The position numbers and the translations under genes were made by a program. The notes below the pieces were generated by a model, which worked only from the letters and a program-made list of their open reading frames with translations, did not search any database and was not told where the DNA came from. Of a stretch of DNA of 64,000 nt, positions 35,552 through 45,531 are shown piece after piece (within the stretch, counting starts at the first letter, position 1; every line of letters begins with the position of its first letter). Source of the stretch: Methylobacter sp. (GTDB taxonomy: Bacteria > Pseudomonadota > Gammaproteobacteria > Methylococcales > Methylomonadaceae); the NCBI RefSeq assembly GCF_004322395.1, contig NZ_SCTW01000051.1, positions 18,160 to 82,159 of the forward strand. The letters are read 5' to 3'.

Positions 35552-36046
35552 TCAGATGATATTAGATTCCAAAAATTCCGCTAATTGAGCGCTGGTAAGC
35601 CTAAGCCGCTGGCTCAACGCACGAGAAATATTCCATACAATTTTAAACGCCAAAGTAGGATGCTTGTCAGCCAAGATCAGCATACTGGCTTTGTCTAATG
35701 CCAAAAAAACAGTTTCCTCTTCCGCGCGGGCCGTTGCTGATCGGGGTTGCGCATCAATCACCGACATTTCACCGAAAGTACGTCCAACCCGCAGGGTTGA
35801 AATCAGCTTATCATTTTTATAAACCCCAATAGCTCCCTTAACAATAATTCCCATAGAAGTTCCTATTTCACCTTCTTTATAAATCACCATTCCTTTGGAT
35901 GCGGAATAAGGCTTAAAATAATGGCTTATGGATTGTAACTGCTCCCATGAAAAATCCTCTCCCCAATGTGAAGAATCAAGTATTTGCGCGTTTGTTTGCA
36001 GCGAATTTTCAATAGTTATTAACTGAGGGAATTTGGATTCGGCCAT
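35552..36046 (-). CDS. Cyclic nucleotide-binding domain protein
   Basis: GMVIYKEGEIGTSMGIIVKGAIGVYK...LRVGRTFGEMSVIDAQPRSATARA. Confidence 0.88.
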   Translation of the reverse strand: MAESKFPQLITIENSLQTNAQILDSSHWGEDFSWEQLQSISHYFKPYSASKGMVIYKEGEIGTSMGIIVKGAIGVYKNDKLISTLRVGRTFGEMSVIDAQPRSATARAEEETVFLALDKASMLILADKHPTLAFKIVWNISRALSQRLRLTSAQLAEFLESNII

Positions 36047-36327
36047 AGGATATGATCAGTTTAATTTACTTTTGTAACAATGATAGCACTTAAACCCCGC
36101 GATTTTTATAAAAACATGGGATGTCAAGGTCAAGTTTTATCGGTTTCGGTCATTAATCAGTTTAAGGTGGCTTGTCTGCGCTGGATCAAATCGCAATTGT
36201 GGCTCCATTTGTAATGCCTTTTCTTCCAATTCAGCTTATTATATCGGCCATTACTTACAATGACTGTAGCAGCGATTAATCGCTCTCTCCAGTTATGTTT
36301 TCCAATAATGATGAATGATAGCGCGCC

Positions 36328-36483
36328 ATGAAACCTTATAATTTACTGCTTTTGCTGCTAATCCCGGTTATCTCAGGCTGCGGACAACCGGGCCCGCTTT
36401 ATTTGCCGAGTCAAGCAGCACCGATTCATGTTGAGCCTGAAGCAGCGCCAAAACCAGAACCTAAGCCCGAAAAAAGCAAATAA
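36328..36483 (+). CDS. lptM: LptM/YifL-like small lipoprotein (51 aa), not in ORF track
   Basis: MKPYNLLLLLLIPVISGCGQPGPLYLPSQAAPIHVEPEAAPKPEPKPEKSK; lipobox ISGCGQPGPLYLP; conserved position upstream of lysA. Confidence 0.88.
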   Translation: MKPYNLLLLLLIPVISGCGQPGPLYLPSQAAPIHVEPEAAPKPEPKPEKSK

Positions 36484-36485
36484 CC

Positions 36486-37757
36486 ATGGATTATTTTAAT
36501 TATCGAAACAACGAACTCTTCGCTGAAGATATTGCTGTTCAGGACATCGTCTATAAATACGGCAGCCCCTGCTATATCTATTCAAGAGCTACGCTGGAAC
36601 GGCACTGGAAGGCTTTCGATCAAGCTTTCGGCGAACAAGCGCATTTAATCTGTTATGCGGTAAAAGCCAATTCCAATATTGCGATACTTAATCTATTGGC
36701 CCGTTTAGGTTCGGGGTTCGATATCGTTTCTTTAGGTGAATTGGAACGGGTTATTGCCGCCGGCGGCGATCCTAAAAAAATCGTGTTTTCCGGTGTCGGC
36801 AAGCGTGAAGATGAAATTCTGGCGGCATTAAAGATCGGCATACGCTGTTTTAATATTGAAGTCAGCGGCGAACTGGATCGGATCAACCGGTTGGCAGGAC
36901 AAGTGGGCGTTATTGCATCGGTGTCTTTTCGGGTAAATCCCGATGTCGATGCAAAAACCCACCCTTATATTTCCACCGGCTTAAAGGAAAATAAGTTCGG
37001 CATAGACATTCAGCAGGCTTTGATTGAATATCGCCGTGCGGCGGCTATGCCCAATATCGAAGTGACCGGCATAGATTGCCATATCGGTTCGCAGTTGACC
37101 GAAACCCGGCCTTTTCTGGACGCGCTGGATAAGATACTGGATTTGGTTGCAACGCTTGAAGCCGAAGGGATTAAGCTGCATCATCTGGACCTCGGCGGCG
37201 GCTTAGGCATTTGTTATAAGGATGAACAACCGCCTGAGCCTACTGAGTATATTCAGGCTATTTTGGCGCGACTTGGCAAGACCGATTCATTCGGTAAGCT
37301 CAGGACAGGTTTTGAAATTTTACTGGAACCGGGTCGCGCTATCATCGGCAATGCCGGTATTCTGGTGACTCAAGTTGAATATCTTAAGCCGACGGCCAAT
37401 AAAAATTTTGCTATCGTCGATGCAGCCATGAATGATCTGGTACGGCCTTCTTTATATAGCGCATGGCAAAACATTATTCCGGTAAGCCTGCAAAGCGATG
37501 CTGAGGAAATAACGTGGGACATAGTCGGGCCGGTCTGTGAAACCGGCGATTTCCTGGGCAAAGCCCGTCCTCTTAAAATTGCCCAAGGCGATTTGCTGGC
37601 GATACGTTCATCCGGCGCCTATGGCTTTACGATGAGTTCGAATTATAATTCCAGGCCGCGCTTGGCTGAGCTGATTGTCGATGGCAGCAGTCTTCATTTG
37701 ATCAGAGAAAGAGAAACGATTGCGCAGCTTTGGGCGGGCGAGCATTTGCTGCCGTGA
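36486..37757 (+). CDS. lysA: Diaminopimelate decarboxylase, with short in-frame repeat insertion
   Basis: YAVKANSNIAILNLLARLGSGFDIVS, EPGRAIIGNAG, CETGDFL; lptM-lysA-dapF synteny. Confidence 0.96.
   Translation: MDYFNYRNNELFAEDIAVQDIVYKYGSPCYIYSRATLERHWKAFDQAFGEQAHLICYAVKANSNIAILNLLARLGSGFDIVSLGELERVIAAGGDPKKIVFSGVGKREDEILAALKIGIRCFNIEVSGELDRINRLAGQVGVIASVSFRVNPDVDAKTHPYISTGLKENKFGIDIQQALIEYRRAAAMPNIEVTGIDCHIGSQLTETRPFLDALDKILDLVATLEAEGIKLHHLDLGGGLGICYKDEQPPEPTEYIQAILARLGKTDSFGKLRTGFEILLEPGRAIIGNAGILVTQVEYLKPTANKNFAIVDAAMNDLVRPSLYSAWQNIIPVSLQSDAEEITWDIVGPVCETGDFLGKARPLKIAQGDLLAIRSSGAYGFTMSSNYNSRPRLAELIVDGSSLHLIRERETIAQLWAGEHLLP
37290..37309 (+). repeat. TTCGGTAAGCTCAGGACAGG repeat core inside lysA
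   Basis: Encodes the extra peptide (DS)FGKLRTG(F) just before the conserved FEILLEPGRA. Confidence 0.75.
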
Positions 37758-38000
37758 ATTTTTAACTATTCAGCTCATAGAGAAATGGAACACGGATGCC
37801 AAAAGTAGGCGCCTCTAGGCGACGCAGATGATTATGATAAACGCAGATAACCTCAAAATGGCGATCAGCTGATTTTCTCAGGATAATTCAAAAAATCTTA
37901 TTCAATCATAAATATCAGCGTCATCTGCGTTCTATTTTTTTAGCCGCCGAATAGTTATCAAATAATTAAACTCACTTACCTAGTGTAAAACACCGACTAA

Positions 38001-38828
38001 ATGATCAACTTCACTAAAATGCACGGCCTCGGTAATGATTTTGTGGTCATTGACGCGATCAATCAACACATCGCCTTAACATCCGAGCAAATCCGGCTGC
38101 TGTCCGACCGGCACTTTGGCATAGGCTTCGATCAGCTGTTACTGGTCGAGAAGGCAGCAAACTCCAATGCCGATTTCAAATACCGTATTTTTAACGCCGA
38201 TGGCGGAGAAGTCGCTCAATGCGGAAATGGCGCGCGTTGCTTTGCACGTTTCGTTCGCGATAAAAAGTTGTCGGACAAGGATGAAATCCGCGTCGATACC
38301 AATTCAGGCCAATTGTTGCTACGTTTTGACGCGGACAACCTGATCACCGTCAATATGGGCATTCCAAGGCATGCACCTGCTGAAATCCCCTTGCTGGCAG
38401 AAGAAGAGTCCCGGTTTTATACCGTGAAAGTCAACGATACTGAAAAAGCTTTTGGTGCTGTATCAATGGGCAATCCACACGCTGTCATTCAAGTCACTGA
38501 TGTTAAAACCGCTCCAGTAGCTGAATTGGGAAGAGCTTTGGAAAGCCACGCTTTTTTCCCTGAACGGGTTAATGTCGGTTTTATGCAGGTCATCGATCGC
38601 CAACATGTCAAACTGCGAGTGTTCGAACGCGGCGCCGCAGAAACCCTGGCTTGCGGCAGCGGCGCTTGTGCCGCCGTAGTCATCGGCATTGAACAAAACT
38701 TGCTGGATCATACTGTCAGTGTTGACCTGCCCGGTGGAACGCTGGCTATCAGCTGGCTGGGCCGCGGCGAACCGGTTTTGATGACTGGGCCCGCTATTTC
38801 TGTTTTTGAAGGACGAATAACGCTATGA
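38001..38828 (+). CDS. dapF: Diaminopimelate epimerase
   Basis: MHGLGNDFVVID, CGNGARCFARF, ACGSGACAAVV. Confidence 0.97.
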   Translation: MINFTKMHGLGNDFVVIDAINQHIALTSEQIRLLSDRHFGIGFDQLLLVEKAANSNADFKYRIFNADGGEVAQCGNGARCFARFVRDKKLSDKDEIRVDTNSGQLLLRFDADNLITVNMGIPRHAPAEIPLLAEEESRFYTVKVNDTEKAFGAVSMGNPHAVIQVTDVKTAPVAELGRALESHAFFPERVNVGFMQVIDRQHVKLRVFERGAAETLACGSGACAAVVIGIEQNLLDHTVSVDLPGGTLAISWLGRGEPVLMTGPAISVFEGRITL

Positions 38829-39508
38829 ACGAACAACTCCCTGAACTTACTTCAGCCCAGGTAGAAGACTATCTACGGAAACATCCCGAGTTCTTTCATG
38901 AACACTTGAGTTTATTGGAGCACATGAGCATTCCTCATCCTACCGGCAATGCGGTTTCCCTCATTTCAAAACAGCTGGAACTGTTTAGAAGCCGGCACCA
39001 TGATATGGAAAACCAGCTCACTGCGCTGATAGAGATCGCCAGGGATAACGACACCTCTTTGAACCGTATGCACAAACTGACCCTGGCGCTGCTGGATGCC
39101 ACAACGCTGGAAGAAGCCGTTGCCAATCTTGATACGGTGCTGTCGGAATATTTTTTGATCGACTTTGTTGCAGTGCGGATCATCAAACACAATCCCGATA
39201 CCGCTATTACCAATCTGTTTATTGAGCCGGACAGCAAAGACCTGGAACCGTTTGCCGGCGAGCTGGCCAGCAGTCAGCCAAAATGCGGCCGGCCGACGAT
39301 GGCTCAGGCGAGAGTTTTATTCGGCGAGTTGGCGTTTGAAGTGAAATCCTGCGCGATTATTCCAATGGCATTTACTGAATTGGAAGGGATTTTAGCCATC
39401 GGCAGCCGAGAAGAGGGCAGGTTTCATTACAGCATGGGCAATCTGTTTTTAAACCAAATGAGCGAAATCATAGGTACCCGGCTGATCACTTTGTTGCAGC
39501 AAAATTAA
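38825..39508 (+). CDS. DUF484 family protein
   Basis: VEDYLRKHPEFFHEHLSLLEHMSIPHPTGNAVSLISKQLELFR; synteny with dapF/xerC. Confidence 0.95.
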   Translation: MNEQLPELTSAQVEDYLRKHPEFFHEHLSLLEHMSIPHPTGNAVSLISKQLELFRSRHHDMENQLTALIEIARDNDTSLNRMHKLTLALLDATTLEEAVANLDTVLSEYFLIDFVAVRIIKHNPDTAITNLFIEPDSKDLEPFAGELASSQPKCGRPTMAQARVLFGELAFEVKSCAIIPMAFTELEGILAIGSREEGRFHYSMGNLFLNQMSEIIGTRLITLLQQN

Positions 39509-39509
39509 T

Positions 39510-40418
39510 ATGCACCCTGATGCCGAGTTGATGCTGGCTGATTTTTTCAAGCAGCTCACCGTTGAAGTTCGCGCCTCGGAAAATACCGTAAAAAGTTATC
39601 AGCGTGATATTCAGCATCTATCCCGCTATTGCACTGATAAGGCCGTAACCGGATGGGCTGACCTGAAGCACACCGATATTCGCGCTTATATAGCCAACCG
39701 TCACCGGAAAGGCCTGAGCAGCAAAAGCCTGCAACGCGAGCTGTCCGCCATTCGCAGTTTTTATAATTATCTGTTAAAAGCAGGCCACGTCGTTGCCAAT
39801 CCCGCTCAACATATTAAAGCGCCCAAACAAGCCAGAAAGCTGCCTAAAACTCTGGATGTCGATCAGTTATCCGGTTTGCTGGAAGCGGGTACAAGTTCGT
39901 TGCTCGAACTCCGCGATGTGGCCATGTTTGAACTATTCTATTCATCCGGCCTGCGGCTTAGTGAATTGGCTGCGCTTAATTTAACCGACCTGGACTTGCC
40001 GGATAATACATTGATCGTCCGCATAGGTAAGGGCGGCAAATCGAGAGTATTGCCTATAGGCAGCAAAGCCGTTACCGCTATCGAAAACTGGCTGCATCAG
40101 CGCGTTTTAAAAACTCCGCTCACTGAGCCTGCGTTATTTGTTTCAACGCGCGGAACCCGGCTCGGCCAGCGCAGCATTGAATTAAGACTGGAATTGTGGT
40201 GCAAGAAAAAAGGTATTGCAGAACATATACATCCGCACATGTTGAGACACTCTTTCGCCAGCCATTTACTTGAATCCAGCCAGGATTTAAGAGCCGTTCA
40301 AGAGCTGCTAGGACACAGCAATATCAGTACGACCCAGATATACACTCACCTGGACTTCCAGCATCTGGCTGAAATCTATGATAAAGCCCATCCAAGAGCC
40401 AAAAAAAAACCATTATAG
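39510..40418 (+). CDS. xerC: Tyrosine recombinase XerC
   Basis: HMLRHSFASHLLESSQDLRAVQELLGHSNISTTQIYTHLDFQHLAEIYDKAHPRA. Confidence 0.97.
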   Translation: MHPDAELMLADFFKQLTVEVRASENTVKSYQRDIQHLSRYCTDKAVTGWADLKHTDIRAYIANRHRKGLSSKSLQRELSAIRSFYNYLLKAGHVVANPAQHIKAPKQARKLPKTLDVDQLSGLLEAGTSSLLELRDVAMFELFYSSGLRLSELAALNLTDLDLPDNTLIVRIGKGGKSRVLPIGSKAVTAIENWLHQRVLKTPLTEPALFVSTRGTRLGQRSIELRLELWCKKKGIAEHIHPHMLRHSFASHLLESSQDLRAVQELLGHSNISTTQIYTHLDFQHLAEIYDKAHPRAKKKPL

Positions 40419-40544
40419 TGGTTTGCGCCATAAGCAAACTACTAAAAAACCTGCTACTATGTAGCGAATTTTTTCATAGAAAAAAGCAGTAAGGGCGAAA
40501 AAAATTTCAACCCTACGAAACCTCCTCTTTACGGGACATCGAAA

Positions 40545-41570
40545 ATGGCGGCAAACGATACACTAAACGATATAAAATCAAAAGGAATACTCTGGAGCCT
40601 AGGTGCCTTTACCGCGGTTGTAGTGGTCATCCTGATCTTCTTGGGTGCTTGGTGGGGTAGAGAGCCTGGGCAGTTTAACGTTATGGACGAAGCCGTAAAA
40701 CGCGCCGAAGAAACACACTCCACTGAAAACATGCCTGTCGGCTATGTCTATACTAATACCTTGGCCCATATCGCCGAGACTCTATTGCATAAAAGCGGCG
40801 GCTATATTACTAATGATGTCGCGCCTCCCGGCGTATTTCTGGACAACATTTCCAACTGGGAATATGGCGCTTTAGTCATGCTGCGTGACGCCACATCGGC
40901 ATTAAGAAATCACTTTGCCAGGGATCAATCCCAATCGGCTGAAGATCCTGATCTTGCTGTTGCCGAACCTTATTTCTATTACGAAAACGACTCATGGGCG
41001 TTGCCGTCGACGGAAGCCGAGTATCAAAAAGGTATTGAGGCTTTGCATAAATACATGGAGCGTCTGCAAAAATACGGCGGCCCGGTAAAACAGGCGCAAT
41101 TTTATTCCCGCGCCGACAACCTATGGCAATACACCGAGGTTGTGATTAAGCGTCTGGGCGGACTTTCCACCCGGTTGACTGCAAACAGCGCCAGCGGCAA
41201 CTATGGCCCCGGATTAACCGAACTCGAGAGAGAAGCGGCTGATGAAAAAGGCACAACCGTAGCCAAAGTAACTTGGCTTGAGATTGACGACGTTTTCTAT
41301 GAAGCGCGCGGTGCAAGCTGGGCATTACTACATATACTCAGAGCCATCAAACATGACTTTGAGGATATTTTGTTAGACAAACGAGCCATGCGTACCGTTG
41401 ATATCATGATTAAAGCGCTGGAAAATGCACTAACCCCCATTTTAAGCCCGATGATTTTGAATGGTAGCGGCTACGGTCTTTTCGCCAACTATTCTCTGTC
41501 TATGGCAAATTATATAGCTCGTTGCAACGCTGCTGCTCTTGATTTGCGCGATATTATGAACCGAGGTTAA
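40545..41570 (+). CDS. DUF2333 family protein
   Basis: 341-aa protein with N-terminal TM helix; order with DUF4389 gene. Confidence 0.85.
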   Translation: MAANDTLNDIKSKGILWSLGAFTAVVVVILIFLGAWWGREPGQFNVMDEAVKRAEETHSTENMPVGYVYTNTLAHIAETLLHKSGGYITNDVAPPGVFLDNISNWEYGALVMLRDATSALRNHFARDQSQSAEDPDLAVAEPYFYYENDSWALPSTEAEYQKGIEALHKYMERLQKYGGPVKQAQFYSRADNLWQYTEVVIKRLGGLSTRLTANSASGNYGPGLTELEREAADEKGTTVAKVTWLEIDDVFYEARGASWALLHILRAIKHDFEDILLDKRAMRTVDIMIKALENALTPILSPMILNGSGYGLFANYSLSMANYIARCNAAALDLRDIMNRG

Positions 41571-41575
41571 AAACG

Positions 41576-41890
41576 ATGGATGAACAAATAAACTACAACT
41601 TGACACAAATCAGCACCTGGAAAAGAATTTTCTTTATGCTTGTTTTTGCGGCTATCGGCGGACTGGTCAGAATGTTGCTTTGGGCAGTTATTATCTTGCA
41701 GGTGGCATCAGCATTATTGACTGGCAAAGCTAACGTCAATATTCTTAATTTCGGACGCAGTCTTTCCACTTATACTTATCATATTCTGCTGTTCCTGACC
41801 TTTAATACGGAAACTATGCCCTTTCCTTTCTCCGATTGGAATGTGACCGCAGAACTGCATCTACCGGAAACGAACAACTCCGCAAAATAA
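41576..41890 (+). CDS. DUF4389 domain-containing membrane protein
   Basis: KRIFFMLVFAAIGGLVRMLLWAVIILQ...LSTYTYHILLFLTFNTETMPFPFSDW. Confidence 0.85.
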   Translation: MDEQINYNLTQISTWKRIFFMLVFAAIGGLVRMLLWAVIILQVASALLTGKANVNILNFGRSLSTYTYHILLFLTFNTETMPFPFSDWNVTAELHLPETNNSAK

Positions 41891-41913
41891 CATCGATAGA
41901 CCTGGAAATCTTA

Positions 41914-42020
41914 GTTAGCCACGGATAAACACAGATAAAACACTATGTTAAGCGAGGCTGGCGCTTACCCCAAATGGTGCTGCAAAGAACTAATACAACT
42001 CTTTGTTCATCCGTGGCTGA
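41914..42020. repeat. Dispersed inverted repeat AGCCACGGATAAACACAGAT...TTCATCCGTGGCT
   Basis: Inverted AGCCACGGAT/ATCCGTGGCT arms in the DUF4389-dinB intergenic region. Confidence 0.65.
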
Positions 42021-42035
42021 ACCGCGTTTTCTAGG

Positions 42036-43121
42036 ATGAACTCTACCCGCAAAATCATTCATATTGATATGGATGCTTTTTTTGCGGCTGTAGAGCAACG
42101 CGATTTTCCACAATACCGTAACAAGCCGCTGATCGTCGGCGGTGCTCCCGACTCTCGCGGCGTTGTCGCGACTTGCAGCTATGAAGCCAGGCAATACGGC
42201 GTCCATTCTGCGATGTCTTCAGCTCACGCTTACCGTTTATGTCCGCAAGCTATATTTGTAAAACCCCGCTTCGAGGCTTATCAAGAAGCATCGATAGCCA
42301 TCCGAAAAATATTTGCCGAGTACACTGATCTTTTTGAACCCGTTTCCCTGGACGAAGCCTATCTGGATGTCAGCAATGTAAGCTTGCATCAAGGTTCTGC
42401 GACATTAATTGCCAAAGCCATCAAGGCAACGATTAAACAGGAAACCCAGCTGATTGCTTCGGCCGGCGTTTCTTATAACAAATTCCTGGCCAAGATTGCC
42501 TCGGACATTAACAAACCGGACGGGCTTTATTTAATCACCCCGGAGCAGGGCGCCTGCTTTGCAGAACAGCTTCCGGTCGAAAAATTTCATGGCATCGGCA
42601 AGGCAACCTCGACAAAAATGCAATCGTTGGGCATTAAAACCGGTAAGGACTTGAAAGATCAACCGTTGGAAATGTTACAGCACTATTTTGGCAAAGCCGG
42701 ACTGCACTATTACAACATTTCCAGAGGTATAGATAACCGCCCTGTCAGCAACTATCGCATTAGAAAATCGATAGGAGTGGAAATGACCTTTCAACAAGAT
42801 ATTCAGCTTAAACAGGATGCTCTTATGCATTTGCAAAGCTTGCTGGAAAAGGCGTTAAGCAAAGTCGACGAAAAGAAACTGGTCGCCCATACCCTGACTG
42901 TAAAAATCAAATACCATGATTTTGTCCAGATTACCCGCAGCCGGACGCTGCCTGATATCATTACAGCAACATCCAGTCTGGGTTTCATTCTTGAAGATTT
43001 ATTGAAAAATACCGATATAGGCAGGCGGAATGTGCGCTTATTGGGGATTACGCTGTCATCACTGAAAAATAACTCCGGGCAGGCTGATCGCCGGCAAATG
43101 GATTTGTTTAACAGTTATTAG
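42036..43121 (+). CDS. dinB: DNA polymerase IV
   Basis: IIHIDMDAFFAAVEQRDFPQYRNKPLIVGG; YNKFLAKIASD; PVEKFHGIGKATSTKM. Confidence 0.97.
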   Translation: MNSTRKIIHIDMDAFFAAVEQRDFPQYRNKPLIVGGAPDSRGVVATCSYEARQYGVHSAMSSAHAYRLCPQAIFVKPRFEAYQEASIAIRKIFAEYTDLFEPVSLDEAYLDVSNVSLHQGSATLIAKAIKATIKQETQLIASAGVSYNKFLAKIASDINKPDGLYLITPEQGACFAEQLPVEKFHGIGKATSTKMQSLGIKTGKDLKDQPLEMLQHYFGKAGLHYYNISRGIDNRPVSNYRIRKSIGVEMTFQQDIQLKQDALMHLQSLLEKALSKVDEKKLVAHTLTVKIKYHDFVQITRSRTLPDIITATSSLGFILEDLLKNTDIGRRNVRLLGITLSSLKNNSGQADRRQMDLFNSY

Positions 43122-43134
43122 ATTACCGCCATGT

Positions 43135-43710
43135 CTAATCGACTTCCTGCTCATCCTCAAATTCTGATTCATCATCCGGCTCGTCTTCAACCTTAAACAA
43201 GCCTTTCAACTGGCGGTAAAGCAAGCGGGAAGATTTAGGCGGTTTACCGGCTTCGGCCTCTTTTTGGGCATTGCGCAATAATTGCCTTAATAATTGCCGG
43301 TCAGCATGAGGCTGTTCATCAAGCAATTCCGTCAACGCATCGCTGCCCTGGGCAATCAGCCTATCTCGCCAGCGCTCAGCAATATGATGTTCCCTGACTG
43401 CATGGGCGCTTTTATTTTTAATACGCGCCAGTTTTTCTAAAATGGGTTCCGCATCTATCTTATGGAGTTGGCCGGCAATAAATTTCAGCAGCCGCTTTCT
43501 CGCACCTTTATGGGCCATTCCCGATACTTCCACGACAGCTTTATTGATAACTTCAGGAAGCTCCAAAGTTTTTAATTGCCCCGCCGATAACTCGGACATT
43601 TCTTCGCTTACAGCAAAAAGCGCAGCCATGTCTTTCTTTATTTGAGTTTTATTAGGCCGAATTGCGTAATATTCAACCTCTTCATCGTCGTATTCGTATT
43701 CTTCATTCAT
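43135..43710 (-). CDS. darP: Ribosome biogenesis factor YjgA/DarP (DUF615)
   Basis: RPNKTQIKKDMAALFAVSEEMSELS and QRQLL-type C-terminus (HADRQLLRQLLRNAQKEAEAGKPPKSSRLLYRQLK). Confidence 0.92.
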   Translation of the reverse strand: MNEEYEYDDEEVEYYAIRPNKTQIKKDMAALFAVSEEMSELSAGQLKTLELPEVINKAVVEVSGMAHKGARKRLLKFIAGQLHKIDAEPILEKLARIKNKSAHAVREHHIAERWRDRLIAQGSDALTELLDEQPHADRQLLRQLLRNAQKEAEAGKPPKSSRLLYRQLKGLFKVEDEPDDESEFEDEQEVD

Positions 43711-44145
43711 TTCATATTAAACCATTGCGATTAAAAACAACCTTAATACCAGCAATCCGAGTTTGCTATTCTGCATATTCGACAACAAACGCTTACAAAC
43801 TAAGAACCACATCAATAATTTGTAGGTACAGGATAACGTGAACTGATTCATGCCTTTTGATCATTCTACAGCATTTTTTAATCAGTCTGTTTTTGCTCGG
43901 CAATAATTGCGGTTATTATCTGCTCGCCGTTACAGCTTGGGGATAGAGGTAACAATCACACGGGATTTCTTGGTGATATTTTGTTGCGATCTTATATTGC
44001 TAAAATAACGATCGTTTATGAATGGAGATAACCGCACTTAACTTACGATTATCCAAAATAGTGTACGTTAAAAGGAACTTTAACGGTAAAAACCAGCAGC
44101 CCTGCATAATAGCGGCTGCTAGTCGCTTGAAATATTACTAAATAA

Positions 44146-44475
<330 letters not shown>

Positions 44476-45003
44476 CTACTATAAATAATTGTATGAATTA
44501 TGATTTATGAATAGTTTTATATAGCCAACCAAATAATTATTACCATTCGCGGCTTAGTTTAGATGTTTGCCTTATAAATACAAATTATTTATTTACTATT
44601 TTGTGATAAACCCAGCAGCAATAAATAGCACTCCCTTCCAACCCTAATTCGGATATGGAGCCAAGCTGGGATCGCCTTTGAATGTTGTGGTCATCTACGG
44701 CCCTTTGGTGACCAGCTGGTTTCTATTTTTAATATTTATTGTGGCTAAATACCTGCTCAATAAGGGCATTATTCAAAATAGCTGGAGCCAACTTGGCTGT
44801 ATTGTATGAAGATATTCTCATCTCTTATGAAATGACCAAGTCGAAAGTAAAATTATGCAAACCTATGGTTAACTAAAGGATAAAGTCAACCGATGTCCCT
44901 GTAAGAGAGATAGCCTTGAATATGTATAAGTATTATTATCAACAATAATAGATTTATTCTAAAAGGCAGTCTCTCTTTTTGTCCTAATAGGCAAACTCAA
45001 CGG

Positions 45004-45204
45004 TCAATGAATTCGATTTTCGAAATCTCTGAGTTTTCGTTCAGCTTCATCTTTTTTCATGCCGTAACGTTCCTGGAGCTTACCTAGCAATATATCGCGT
45101 TTGCCCGCAATTTGATCGATCTCGTCATCAGTTAATTCACCCCAGGTTTCTTTCACTTTACCTTTAAACTGTCTCCAATTGCCTTCTATTTGATCCCAAG
45201 CCAT
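45004..45204 (-). CDS. CsbD family protein
   Basis: WDQIEGNWRQFKGKVKETWGELTDDEIDQIAGKRDILLGKLQERYG. Confidence 0.94.
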   Translation of the reverse strand: MAWDQIEGNWRQFKGKVKETWGELTDDEIDQIAGKRDILLGKLQERYGMKKDEAERKLRDFENRIH

Positions 45205-45531
45205 AGCTATTCTCCTTACGTTGTATCAAAGAATAAAAAATTCCCATTACAGGAAACCCAGTTTAGAGACGAGCCACTTATATGCTTTAGCTTCGTCTTA
45301 AACTTGAAAAATAATATAACCTCAACATCGGGAGCGATCTGTACGTTGCCACACGTAAGAATTTATGTGCTTTAATACTGCGTGTAAGAATTTTATTTAT
45401 ATTTTGTGATTTAATTCTAAAGTCCAAACTCAGCCTATTGTAAATCAACGCCTAGTAAAATCGGTCATTACGGGGTTGATTCGATATAATGCTACCGAGC
45501 AGGAAAATAATGTTTTTTGAGGGGGATGGCA

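Noticed and set aside
37785-37945. ACGCAGATGA...TCATCTGCGT-like inverted segments after lysA as a terminator or CRISPR-like repeat
   Set aside because: Imperfect, no T tract, no regular spacing; probably another degenerate dispersed repeat.
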